Shown piece by piece: positions 38,258 to 46,903 of a DNA stretch of 64,000 nucleotides (its first letter is position 1; every line of letters begins with the position of its first letter). Source of the stretch: Deltaproteobacteria bacterium. GTDB taxonomy: Bacteria > Desulfobacterota > Desulfomonilia > Desulfomonilales > Desulfomonilaceae. Under the pieces are notes generated by a model. The model saw only the letters and a list, made by a program, of their open reading frames with translations, did not search any database and had not been told where the DNA came from. The DNA lies in assembly GCA_021777225.1 (NCBI GenBank), contig JAJYDQ010000001.1, forward strand, positions 1-64,000. The letters are read 5' to 3'. The translations under genes and the position numbers were made by a program.

Positions 38258-39032
38258 TTGTCCTCTCTTTCCGAGAAAGCTAGAGGTTAATATGCTTTTA
38301 CAGCTATCCCGATGATAGTTATCATTACTGCTTGGAACTCTGAAAGTGAAGAAAAAAGCTAAGAACTGAGCTTCCCAGTGAAAATCAAATAACCTTTCTT
38401 ACTGTCAAATTCTGTCCAATGTATTTAAACAGGCCATGTAATGTAAGTTGATTTTTTCTGATGCCGAAACCCAAAGAGGTTAGTCAAAAAATTGAACAAC
38501 CTCTTGTGGGGGTTGGTGGAGCAATCAATCCTGACGGAAGTAAGGGCCACTACGTCAACATGGTCAAAAAAAGGTGAAAATAAACCTGGATAATTCCTTA
38601 CTCTAGTTGATAGCCATCCGATTCAGTCCTGACGTAGAGACAATGTCGCCGCAGATTTCGCGTTTAAGACGCGACATGGGCGCGGATGTGGTTCAGATAA
38701 GGGGAAATAGCGCAGACATCAGAAAATCGCGTGGTTTTGACATGGGACGGGGGATTTGACGTGACGGGAATAAGAAATGAATATAATGTTTCGGACCCAT
38801 TACGTTCGCCGCTCCTTCTGTTTTGATTAATTTAGAGCAGCTTTTGCACTTGTGTCAGTGTCCATTTTTCTTAGACCACTAATTTCCCAGATGTTGTTCC
38901 ATTCTGAGCGCTAACCCAATTCGCAATAGTTTACAAAGATCGTGCCGCAGGTTTCAGGACATGAAAATCACAAATAACCAGGGAACTTCTCTTTCACAAA
39001 ATTTATGACTTGCTTAAAAAAGGTTCTCCTAT
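38258..39032. other. 775-bp intergenic region with small remnants
   Basis: No full gene. A plus ORF of 38 codons (38461-38577, PKPKEVSQKIEQPLVGVGGA start) has no clear site. On the minus strand around 38650-38770, codons read SHVKTTRFSDVC and AISPYLNHIRAHVAS before a stop, which looks like a degraded coding remnant. The left part must hold the promoter of the NTPase gene; a palindromic GATAGTTATCATT-like stretch lies near 38313-38325. Confidence 0.4.
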
Positions 39033-39785
39033 TCAATCACGGATCTTAATTTCTTGAAGGTGCCTCCAAGTCTCCGGTGAATACCAGATGTCCACAAACT
39101 CTTGAATTGATGCTGTTTCCCTGCTTCGCATAGCCTCGGCCACCGGGCCGCGTAACAGCAGCTTGATACTCCTGAAGGCTCGCGCATCCTTTTGAGCAAA
39201 CTCCTGTGCCACTGTCCGTGCCTGGGCCAACAGGTTTTCTTCGGAAACCGTCTGATCGACTAGTCCCATTTTCAGAGCTTGGTCCCCGGTATACATGGCG
39301 CCGCTGTACAGCATTGTTTGAGCAATTCTTTCCCCCACACAAAACTTGAGCATCTCCACACTGCCAGCAAAGATCGATGAGCCAAACCCTATTTCGTTGA
39401 TTGATATCTTTGCCCTCCCTCGCGCCATTATCCGATGGTCACACGCCGTGGCCAGCATGCATGCCCCTGCGGTGGCATGGCCGTTGATGGCTGCGATTAC
39501 AGGCTTTGGAAAGAGAAATACCTCTGTGTAAAAATCTGTGAAGTGGCCTAGGTAGTGCACGAACTCTTCTTTGGAATAACCAAGAAAATGGGAAATATCA
39601 AATCCAAATGAGAAAAACTTTCCACTTCCGGTGAGGATCAGGGCACTTGTTTGTGAATCCTTTTCCGACTCACGGAAGGCTTGTCTGAGATCATCCACAA
39701 GCGCATCGTTAAAGGCATTCACTTTGCCGCGATTCATGGTGATCGTTGCCAAATCCTCGTCCTTGTTGATGGTTACAAACTGCAT
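39033..39785 (-). CDS. Enoyl-CoA hydratase/isomerase family protein
   Basis: 250 residues, crotonase fold. Oxyanion-hole elements are FFSFGFDISHF and INGHATAGACML; the SINEIGFGSSIFAG segment carries a Glu where delta3-delta2-enoyl-CoA isomerases have theirs. An isomerase or a hydratase on a CoA ester is therefore likely; the substrate is unknown. The gene is first (downstream end) in the minus-strand catabolic cluster, 207 bp from the iron-sulfur flavoprotein gene. Confidence 0.85.
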   Translation of the reverse strand: MQFVTINKDEDLATITMNRGKVNAFNDALVDDLRQAFRESEKDSQTSALILTGSGKFFSFGFDISHFLGYSKEEFVHYLGHFTDFYTEVFLFPKPVIAAINGHATAGACMLATACDHRIMARGRAKISINEIGFGSSIFAGSVEMLKFCVGERIAQTMLYSGAMYTGDQALKMGLVDQTVSEENLLAQARTVAQEFAQKDARAFRSIKLLLRGPVAEAMRSRETASIQEFVDIWYSPETWRHLQEIKIRD

Positions 39786-39991
39786 GCAATTTACTCCGCC
39801 TCAAAGAAATGATATTGTTTGAAGCAAGCCGAAGCCTGTCTGCATCGCTGAAGATGAATTGGCTTTTGAATATCACTTTCAAGAATGCGCATTAGTATAA
39901 GTACTTCGCAGCTCAAAGAATTTCAGAGAGCCATTTCCCTTGTGTAAACCGGGTTGGGTTCCTGGATGCTGTCTTTAAGCTAGTTCTTGAT

Positions 39992-40639
39992 TTACGCTCT
40001 TTTCCCGGCTTTAATGATCTTGGCAAGTGCCAGCATGCTTCGCGCTGTCGCCCTGGCGGTGTTCAGACCATATTCATCTTTGAGCACCTGATGTTTGTCT
40101 TTGACATCAAATGCTCCGGTACCGGCAAGGCTTGTAAGACCTGCCCCTCCAAACGTGGAAAGTGACCCAGGTACGCCAATAACCATCTGATATGTCAGGA
40201 AGGCCCAGTGAATACTCGTGAGGGTGGTTTCAATGCCTGAATTTCGATACCAACTCACGGCAATAGCAGCGCCAACTTTGTGTTTCATACCCCCTGTCCA
40301 ATGTTTCCCATAATGAACACAGCGCAGACGATCCAGAACCGACGCTAAGTGCCCTGACATGCGAGCCAAATAGACCGGTGACGAAACAAGCAGAGCATCA
40401 GCCTTTACCACTTTAGGATAGAGTTCCTGCAAATCGTCTCTGACAGCACAGAAATCTTCCTTGGATTGTTCTCCCATGCACCAATTACATTGAATGCAAT
40501 CTTTAATACTCTTCCCCTGAACGCCGAAGAAATCCGTCTGGACGTCATCTTGCTCTATGGCTTTAAGCGCATCCTTCAAGATGAGTTCTGCATTTGAATT
40601 CTTGACAGGGCTACCACAAATACCCAGTACTCTGATCAC
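39992..40639 (-). CDS. Iron-sulfur flavoprotein (NADPH-dependent FMN reductase family)
   Basis: 215 residues. Flavodoxin-like N terminus VLGICGSPVKNSNAELIL binds FMN phosphate, and CIQCNWCMGEQSKEDFC is the compact Cys motif of archaeal/anaerobe Isf proteins, which bind a 4Fe-4S cluster. SSPVYLARMSGHLASVLDRL is the flavin-side helix. It transfers electrons between ferredoxin and other carriers. It lies 21 bp downstream of the BadI-like gene on the same strand, so it may serve redox steps of the same pathway. Confidence 0.88.
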   Translation of the reverse strand: MIRVLGICGSPVKNSNAELILKDALKAIEQDDVQTDFFGVQGKSIKDCIQCNWCMGEQSKEDFCAVRDDLQELYPKVVKADALLVSSPVYLARMSGHLASVLDRLRCVHYGKHWTGGMKHKVGAAIAVSWYRNSGIETTLTSIHWAFLTYQMVIGVPGSLSTFGGAGLTSLAGTGAFDVKDKHQVLKDEYGLNTARATARSMLALAKIIKAGKRA

Positions 40640-40660
40640 TTTCCTCTCCTATTTCAGATC

Positions 40661-41443
40661 TCAGGTTGTGAATCTTGGCACCCGCTTTTCTTTGAATGCC
40701 TTCATGCCTTCTCTCGCTTCATCGGTTCCCCAGAAGAGAGTGAGCATTTCCACGCCGATCTCCGCGCTTGCCGAGAGCAAATCGTAGTATGCGTTGTGCA
40801 TCTTTTTGGCCAAGGCGATTGCTGTGGGACTCTTCACCTCAATTTCCTCCGCCCATCTATCAACTTCCGAGTCGAGTTCATCCGGGGGCACTACTTTGTT
40901 GATCCATCCCATTGCTTCGGCCTCCCGCGCCCCATAGAGACGGCAGAGATACGTGATTTCCCTTGAGCGCTTCTCACCGACGAGAATCTGCAAGTTCTGA
41001 GGGACACCGAACGCGGGCATGGAGCCGACACGGGGACCGGCTTGTCCGAATTTGGCTTTTTCGGACGCTATGGTCAAATCGCAAGCGATATTGAGTTCAT
41101 TACCCCCGCCAACGCAAGCTCCGTGCACAGCTGCTATAACCGGTTTTGAGATACCCCTTACCGTATCGATCATTTTCTTAAAACTACCGAGATAAGACCG
41201 CCTTTGAGTGGCGTTTCCGGCGGTAAGCTCTAGCAGTTCCTCCAGATCTCCCCCGGCGCACCAGGCCTTTCCTGCGCCTCTGAGGATGATGACCCTGACC
41301 TCATTTTCCGACTCTGCACGTTCCAGGGTGGCAATCAGGTCAGTTACTAACTGTCTATTCAGAGCGTTGTACACTTGGGGGCGATTCAGCGTGAGATAGC
41401 ATTTACTTTCTCTTGCTTCGTAGATGACTGTGGATTCCATCAA
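40661..41443 (-). CDS. BadI/MenB-like crotonase (ring-cleaving hydrolase or hydratase)
   Basis: 260 residues. Crotonase signatures WCAGGDLEEL and HGACVGGGNELNIACDL; the following FGQAGPRVGSMPAFG, LCRLYGAREAEAMGW and the end DEAREGMKAFKEKRVPRF closely resemble MenB and the 2-ketocyclohexanecarboxyl-CoA hydrolase BadI. This suggests Dieckmann-type ring chemistry on an alicyclic CoA ester, as in anaerobic benzoate/cyclohexanecarboxylate breakdown, but general hydratase activity cannot be excluded. Upstream (higher coordinate) is the acyl-CoA dehydrogenase pseudogene. Confidence 0.8.
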   Translation of the reverse strand: MMESTVIYEARESKCYLTLNRPQVYNALNRQLVTDLIATLERAESENEVRVIILRGAGKAWCAGGDLEELLELTAGNATQRRSYLGSFKKMIDTVRGISKPVIAAVHGACVGGGNELNIACDLTIASEKAKFGQAGPRVGSMPAFGVPQNLQILVGEKRSREITYLCRLYGAREAEAMGWINKVVPPDELDSEVDRWAEEIEVKSPTAIALAKKMHNAYYDLLSASAEIGVEMLTLFWGTDEAREGMKAFKEKRVPRFTT

Positions 41444-41554
41444 ATGAACCTCTTTCTTTCGATGTCACAGCAGTTCCCAAATTGAGATCAGCCGAGTTTC
41501 GGCCATAATGCACCTTATGATCGCGATCCAGTGGGCTTAGCGGGGCTCTGCCCT

Positions 41555-42672
41555 TCATGAAAGAAGAGCTTTTGCCACGATCACGCGTTGGATTTGATTA
41601 GTCCCTTCAAATACCTGGATCATTTTTGCGTCCCTCATCATCCTTTCTACAGGATGGTCCTTTATCACTCCGTACCACCCAGGATCTGGACTGCGTCAGT
41701 CGTGACCTTCATGGCCATATCAGAGGCGAAACACTTTGTGGAGGACACGAGACGCCTACGAGTACTTGCTGGCGCTTCATCCGAGTCCAGCATGGCAGTG
41801 GTTCGATAGAGGAGTGACCGAGCCGTTTCCAACTGGATGGATATATCGGCCAGCATGAACCGAATACTCTGCAGGTCGGCAATGGGCCGTCCGAACTGTA
41901 TCCGCTGCTTGGAGTTACGAAGGGCATAGTCCAGGGCTCCCTGAGCTAATCCTACAGACATGGCCCAGGTCCGTACACTCTCATGTCAGCCCCTTTGGTC
42001 ATCAGCACATTCCACCCTTCACCGGGTCTGCCTATCAGGTTCTCAACAGGGACTTTGACATTGTTCAGGACTAGTTCGGTCAAATCAATTCCTCTGAGCC
42101 CCAATTTGTCTTCCCGGTTGACGACGGTAAACCCTGGTGTCCCTTTCTCCCGTTCGCCCTCACCGGTGTGTACAACAACTAACATTAGGTCGGCGATGCT
42201 GCCGTTGGTCACGAAAAGCTTGGTACCATTGACAAGGTAGTGATCTCCGTTCAAGACAGCACGGGTTTGAACCGATGCGGATTCCGAACCGCAATTCGCC
42301 TCTGTCAAAGAGAATGCGTTGACCGTGGGTGCGTTTGCCATCTTGCCGAAGAAACGTCTTTTCTGTTCCTCTTTAGACCATTGCTTAAGAATCTGAATGA
42401 GTGCCTGTGTAACAAAAACGATCATTGCAGCCGAAGGTGTCCACCTTTGCCAACTCTTCAACGGCCAAAGCGATGGTAGTGTGGTCGGCATTGATCCCAC
42501 CGTATTCCTCTGGAAGCCCAATCCTCAGCAAACCGCTCTTGGCTAACACTTTCAGGACGTCGGGTGAAGAATGCCCCGAAGCGTCAGCATCTTAGCTCAA
42601 TGGAGCTATCTGGCGCCGAGCTATCTCTGCAATCGATTCCGTGAACCTTCGTTGCTCAGTCGTGAGTGTCAT
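41555..42672 (-). pseudogene. Acyl-CoA dehydrogenase, decayed
   Basis: An acyl-CoA dehydrogenase readable only by switching frames. From ATG 42672 (MTLTTEQRRFTESIAEIARR) the reading meets an in-frame TAA after ...QIAPLS, then continues PDVLKVLAKSGLLRIGLPEE; a frameshift near GCNDRF moves to the 42521-41952 frame (ANAPTVNAFSLTEANCGSES). Another shift near 41965 leads to MSVGLAQGALDYALRN; a third at LGGTE/GGYG restores IKDHPVERMMRDAKM and FEGTNQIQRVIVAKALL before TGA. At least three frameshifts and one nonsense codon mean no functional enzyme. It would have oxidised an acyl-CoA between its cluster neighbours. Confidence 0.9.
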
Positions 42673-42697
42673 TGAAAGAATCCCTTCTTTCTTTTGT

Positions 42698-43552
42698 TCA
42701 GGTGGCATAGTCATAGACGCCTCGCCCCGTCTTCCTGCCCAGACGTCCAGCCTTAACGAGCTTCATCAGCAGCGGGGCTGGCCTGTACTTCTCCCCCAGT
42801 TCTCTGTGAAATGTCTGCATGCAAGCCAGAAGTATGTCCAATCCGAAGGCGTCCGCAGCGGCAAGAGGTCCCAACGGAAATGCCAAACCTTTGGTGCAAC
42901 TTCTGTCAATATCTTCTGCACTGGCAAGACCCGTATCCAAAGCGAAGAATGCCTCGTTTACCAGAGGCACGTACAGCCGGTTTATGACGAAGCCGGGCGA
43001 ATCTGACACCGTGACCGTCTCTTTCCCGCATTTCTTCAGGAAATTCAGAACAGCGGAATGGGTCTTGTCCGATGTTTCCATCCCCTTCACGACCTCCACA
43101 AGCGGCGTCAGAGCGGCTGGAATCAAGAAGTGCGTCCCGATACACCGATCACTCCGCGCAGTGGCCGCGGCCAGTTCTGTGATCCAGAGTGTCGAGGTGT
43201 TGCTGGCGAAAATTGTCTGTTCCGGGGCCACGGCATCCAGCGCCTTCATAACGTTCTTTTTTGTATCTATGTCCTCGAAGACCGCTTCTATGACAAGATC
43301 GGCCTCTGCCACTGCCTCCGCCAAATCAGCGCCGCTTGAAACCAATGAAAGGACGCTATCGACTTCCGCCTCACTCATCTTCCCTTTCTTCCTCTGATGA
43401 CCAAGAAAGGATGTGATGTTGGCCATTCCCTTCTGTGCTTGCTCGCTGGAAGACTCCACCATGATGGTAGGAAATCCAGCGCGGGCGCATACAATTCCGA
43501 TCTGGCCACCCATGGTCCCAATGCCTATGACGCTCACCCGCTCGATCCGCAT
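42698..43552 (-). CDS. 3-hydroxyacyl-CoA dehydrogenase, copy 1
   Basis: 284 residues, an intact HBD/PaaH-type NAD-dependent enzyme. N-terminal Rossmann GIGTMGGQIGIVCARAGF; substrate loop with Ser-Asn ASNTSTLWITELA; catalytic His in GTHFLIPAALTPLVEVV; C-terminal domain VINRLYVPLVNEAF and FPLGPLAAADAFGLDILL. It oxidises 3-hydroxyacyl-CoA to 3-oxoacyl-CoA. The paralogue at 51561-52415 is very similar. It lies between two pseudogenes (acyl-CoA dehydrogenase and HMG-CoA-lyase-like) on the same strand. Confidence 0.92.
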   Translation of the reverse strand: MRIERVSVIGIGTMGGQIGIVCARAGFPTIMVESSSEQAQKGMANITSFLGHQRKKGKMSEAEVDSVLSLVSSGADLAEAVAEADLVIEAVFEDIDTKKNVMKALDAVAPEQTIFASNTSTLWITELAAATARSDRCIGTHFLIPAALTPLVEVVKGMETSDKTHSAVLNFLKKCGKETVTVSDSPGFVINRLYVPLVNEAFFALDTGLASAEDIDRSCTKGLAFPLGPLAAADAFGLDILLACMQTFHRELGEKYRPAPLLMKLVKAGRLGRKTGRGVYDYAT

Positions 43553-43577
43553 GTGTCCCTCCGTATGAACTAGCTCT

Positions 43578-44527
43578 CTACTTCAATGACAATGGTTCAG
43601 GTATGTCAGACAATCCGGTATTCGGGCCGGACATTCGAATGTGTGCCGAGAGGGGCCGTCCGGCGATTTCTTCCGCAAGATCCACGCACTCCAGGAGGCG
43701 ATCCATGTCCACCCGGTTTTCACGCCCATTTCCTCGAACAGATTGACGAGGTCCTCCGGTGGAACATTCCAAACACCCAGATTCTGATTCGGGGCTCCGA
43801 ATGAAGTGCGGCTCAAGCCAGCAATCGCAGTATCGAACACCCGGACTCCCGCCTCATACGCCGCCACGCAATTGGCTATGGCCGTTCCCCGAGTGTCATG
43901 GAAATGAACTGCTAGGGTGGATTCAAGGCCCAAAGCCAAAATCGATTCGATGAGGCGTTTGACTTGCTTGGGATTCGCCATACCGGTACTGTCTACTAAA
44001 GAGATTTCAGCGACCCCCATTCGGGTAAGACGTGACACCACTTTCAGGACGGTCTCCGAACCGACAGCTCCGCTATATGGGCAACCAAAGGCGGTGAGAA
44101 TGTAGGCTCGGATGGCCTTACCACCTTGGCGAGCCGTCTCGAAAATCGCCGGCAGAGACTTGTTCATCAATTGACGCAGACTCAATCCCAGAGCGGCATT
44201 ATTGAATGCCTCGGAAGCCGCCACCATAGCCAATATTTCATCGATGCCTGTCAACACCGCACGTCTACAGGCCACTTCGCTCGGGACCACGCCATTAAGC
44301 CCAACATCTGGCTTCTTTTCGATCAATTCTACGACTCGCTCAGCATCTGCGCTCTCGGGCATGATCCGCGGATGCGTGAAGGCCACGCAGTCGATTTTCT
44401 TGACCCCGGCGGCAACCAAACCATTGATTAACCGAGCCTTTTCTCCGGTCGGAACGCTTCTGGCAAGAGCTGACAAGCCGTCTCTAGGTCCGCAATCTAC
44501 TATTGTCACTGCTGAATCTGATTTCAC
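43578..44527 (-). pseudogene. HMG-CoA lyase-like enzyme, single frameshift
   Basis: A DRE-TIM metallolyase of the HMG-CoA lyase/isopropylmalate synthase type: VTIVDCGPRDGLSALARSVPT at the N terminus, SLVDSTGMANPKQVKRLI, VHFHDTRGTAIANCVAAYEAG, and LSRTSFGAPNQNLG. The frame breaks at the C terminus near 43712-43714: GVKTG continues as VDMDRLLECVDLAEEIAGR only if one G is added to the G run. The probable start is GTG 44527; the longer 44590 frame merely reads through thiolase remnants. Expected reaction is acyl-CoA cleavage giving acetyl-CoA or similar. Confidence 0.82.
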
Positions 44528-44535
44528 GATTGTAT

Positions 44536-44620
44536 CTAAATCCTTTCCACAATTGCGGCGATTCCCAAACCTCCGCCGCCCCAGATGCACTCCAGTCCGT
44601 AACGAACTCCACGGCGTTGG
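44536..44620 (-). pseudogene. Thiolase C-terminal remnant
   Basis: In one minus-strand frame, codons read RRGVRYGLECIWGGGGLGIAA then IVERI and a TAG (44536-44538). This is the C-terminal signature of thiolases, with the active Cys-Gly-Gly-Gly-like element mutated in spacing (Cys followed by IWGGGGLG). Everything upstream of this point belongs to a different gene, so the thiolase has lost its first roughly 370 residues in a deletion. Confidence 0.65.
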
Positions 44621-45410
44621 GTATTTTCAATTCGTAGACCGTCCGCAATCCGTGGCAGCAACAAGAGCAACACTGACAAAAGGCAGTCGGCATTTTCTGC
44701 ACCTTTAACCAGGCGGTACGCACTAATTCAGCCCGTTCTCCGATTTCGATGACCTCCATTGCCTTATCGACACTATCTTCTTTACCGAGACCCCGTTCGA
44801 TATAAAATTCCGCCACCGGGGAAAGCTGGAGGCACATCTCCTCATGGGGCTTCTGGCAGCCCGTACCCAGCTATTTATTCTTCTTTCGGCAAATGCAGTC
44901 GGTTAGGGCTATCTTTTTCGTCTCCCTGATGATCTGCGAGGCTAATTCAAAAGGATAGACTCGCAGAACAGTTGGAATGGGTTTTTCTACCGCAACGACC
45001 CTGATCCGCGGTGTCGATGAACTGAACATCTCCTTGGCCTGAGGCGCATAGTAAGACTCGCTGATTTCAGCAAAATCCCTGTCCATCTTCTTCACCTGAA
45101 AATCCCAAAACCCAGGGGCATAAGGGACCAACATATAACTTCTGTAACCTTCCCTATCCAAGGCAAAGATTTGTCCTTTGTCGGCCATCCTTTCCAGTAA
45201 AGAAACCAATTCATTAAAATCCTGGTTCAATCTCTGGGCAATTGCCGCGGCCGTCTCCGGCATCATCGTCAGGTTCAGGGCCATTTTCGCTTCTTCTTCA
45301 TTAAAAATCCACTGCAGGATCTTCAACTCTACCTGTTCCTCCGTTTCGGGGAATCCTAGGGGGTGCTGATGGAAATGGACCTGCAGTTTTTTATAAACCT
45401 CTGTTCGCAT
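44600..45410 (-). pseudogene. Ferredoxin-like Cys-rich protein with in-frame UAG and truncated 3' end
   Basis: From ATG 45410 a 179-residue open part (MRTEVYKKLQVHFHQHPLGF ... TDCICRKKNK) meets TAG at 44871-44873. In the same frame the reading resumes LGTGCQKPHEEMCLQLSP and AEFYIERGLGKEDSVDKAME, then VQKMPTAFCQCCSCCCHGLR and VYELKIPNAVEFV. This matches a family of 4Fe-4S ferredoxin-type proteins that should go on to cluster-binding domains, but here the sequence runs into thiolase remnants at about 44600-44620. The UAG alone could be a point mutation; the missing C-terminal makes it non-functional. Confidence 0.72.
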
Positions 45411-45453
45411 CGGTTATCTCCTTCACATTTTCTTGATTTGTCGTTTTCATAAA

Positions 45454-45482
45454 AAACCTGGACGAATCTTTCCTCCAGGTTT
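45454..45482 (-). terminator. Intrinsic terminator of the MarR gene
   Basis: On the minus strand AAACCTGGA (read from 45482) pairs with TCCAGGTTT, nine perfect pairs, followed by TTTTATG. The stem overlaps the stop codon region of the MarR gene ending at 45481. It would end the regulator transcript and isolate it from the pseudogene downstream. Confidence 0.6.
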
Positions 45483-45927
45483 AGACCTCGCTTCCCTTGT
45501 CTGGGTTATCAAATTTCTTGAAAAGGCTTTGTAAGACGCTCTTGAACACTTCAATTTCTTCTTTGGAATACCCAGCTTTTATCTCATCGTTAATTTTCTT
45601 AATAATGGGTTTTACTTTTTTGCATTCTTTGATTCCATTAGGGGTAAGGTAAATTCTGAACGAACGCCTATCCCCCGAATCTGCTTTACGTCTAACAAAA
45701 TCCGACTTTTCGAGACGGTCGATGAGGCCAGTGAGAGTAGGGTTTGCCACGGCCAAGGTCTTACTTAACTCGGTCATGGTTTGTCCATCATCATGCTGTA
45801 ACAAAAAGAGGATACCCGCCTGCCCCAGGGTTACCTTGACACCTTCAGTTAGAAGCACACTGGCGATATGGGTCCGCATTTTTTGTTGAGCCATAAAAAC
45901 AAGATATATCAATCGGTCTTCGGCCAT
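45481..45927 (-). CDS. MarR family transcriptional regulator
   Basis: 148 residues. Winged-helix MarR pattern: GQAGILFLLQHDDGQTMTELSKTLAVANPTLTGLIDRLEKSDFVRRKADSGDRRSFRIY, with the recognition helix and the DRR beta-wing arginines. MarR proteins repress neighbouring genes and release DNA on binding phenolic acids or CoA thioesters. The tandem dyads in the promoter at 46774-46801, upstream of the following reductase gene, are the best target candidate. Upstream of this gene's start lies the 3' end of that reductase gene, 58 bp away. Confidence 0.9.
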   Translation of the reverse strand: MAEDRLIYLVFMAQQKMRTHIASVLLTEGVKVTLGQAGILFLLQHDDGQTMTELSKTLAVANPTLTGLIDRLEKSDFVRRKADSGDRRSFRIYLTPNGIKECKKVKPIIKKINDEIKAGYSKEEIEVFKSVLQSLFKKFDNPDKGSEV

Positions 45928-45985
45928 AATTTATTAGACCCTGCAAGTCCTTTTCACGACACAAATATTCTAAAAATAGAACTTA

Positions 45986-46744
45986 CTAAGCAACATGAGG
46001 ACACATTGCCACGCATTGGATACAAGTGTACATCGCATGATCATCCACGCCTGTTACGTGATTGAGCATTTTCGCGTCTACGGGATCAAAAGCCTTTGTC
46101 TTCATGAGATAAGAGAAGACGGGAGTTTTTTGAGAATGTCTAGCACAGGCTGATCGGTCCACCTTTCCAATTTGATCGATGGCCCCGACAGGACAGATCT
46201 CCTGGCAAACATGACAGCCTTCAGGACATCCAATATTTTTTTGTTCCGGCCAAGTTATTTCCGGTAAAGTAGCTGATGTGACAAGGCCTCCAAGAATTAG
46301 CCTCGGACCATAATGAGAATTGAATAGTAGCCCGTTCTTCCCTGTTTTCCCTATTCCGACTAATTCCCCCATCTTGACCAATGACAGGAATCCCCAGAAG
46401 TCGCCCTTACCCCTTACATCATAAGGGAAGCATCCATAGACAGGAATGGCCTCCTCGCCGGTTTCTTCTATAATCCGTCCAAGCTGCATCAGCATCGCGT
46501 CGATATTCCGATAGTAGGTATTAGCCGCCCTCCAATAGGTCTGGTTCGCTCTTGCCCCGCACTTAAATATTCCTCTGGGAACCGGGATTCCCAGGCAAAG
46601 CAAGCTTTTTGAAGACGGGAGGAGATCAGAAGGTCTATAGTCTTGAATAGCGCTGTTTTCGAGACGTGCGGCCTCACAGATTCCGAAAACCGGAATGTCG
46701 TGTTGAGCCATGAACTCTTTGATCCTTTCTAACAGACCTTTCAT
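45986..46744 (-). CDS. QueG-like 4Fe-4S reductase domain protein
   Basis: 252 residues with an epoxyqueuosine-reductase-like architecture: N-terminal flavin/cobalamin-side fold (FGICEAARL, RANQTYWRAANTYYRNID) and C-terminal double-cluster ferredoxin with CPEGCHVCQEICPVGAID and CIQCVAMCPHVA. Cobalamin binding cannot be judged. QueG itself is longer (about 370), so this is a short relative, perhaps an electron-transfer or dehalogenation-type protein. The ATG has AAGGAGG about nine bases upstream. It is the first gene after the operator/promoter at 46774-46814, so MarR regulation is likely. Confidence 0.8.
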   Translation of the reverse strand: MKGLLERIKEFMAQHDIPVFGICEAARLENSAIQDYRPSDLLPSSKSLLCLGIPVPRGIFKCGARANQTYWRAANTYYRNIDAMLMQLGRIIEETGEEAIPVYGCFPYDVRGKGDFWGFLSLVKMGELVGIGKTGKNGLLFNSHYGPRLILGGLVTSATLPEITWPEQKNIGCPEGCHVCQEICPVGAIDQIGKVDRSACARHSQKTPVFSYLMKTKAFDPVDAKMLNHVTGVDDHAMYTCIQCVAMCPHVA

Positions 46745-46773
46745 CAGGCGTACCTCCTTGAGATGATATTCAG

Positions 46774-46814
46774 TTAGTTGCCTAACTATTAGCCTGCTAA
46801 CTATTTTGTGTCAA
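46774..46814 (-). promoter_or_regulatory. Promoter with tandem MarR-like operators
   Basis: Minus-strand promoter: TTGACA (46809-46814), exactly 17 bp, TAATAG (46786-46791). Two dyads TTAG-N4-CTAAC lie at 46774-46786 and 46789-46801, one in the spacer and one over the likely start of transcription. This is a textbook layout for a repressor such as the MarR protein encoded just downstream, and would allow autoregulation of the reductase-marR pair. Confidence 0.65.
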
Positions 46815-46903
46815 CAAAAAAATTAATGGTCTGACAAAAAATGAACACTGGTTTAAGTGCAAAAGCTGCTCTAAATTTAGTCAAAATAGAAGGAGCAGTG
46901 AAA

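Noticed and set aside
43583-44590. Longer start of the HMG-CoA-lyase-like gene at 44590
   Set aside because: The first 21 codons are the thiolase remnant read out of frame; a GTG at 44527 starts just before the conserved domain.
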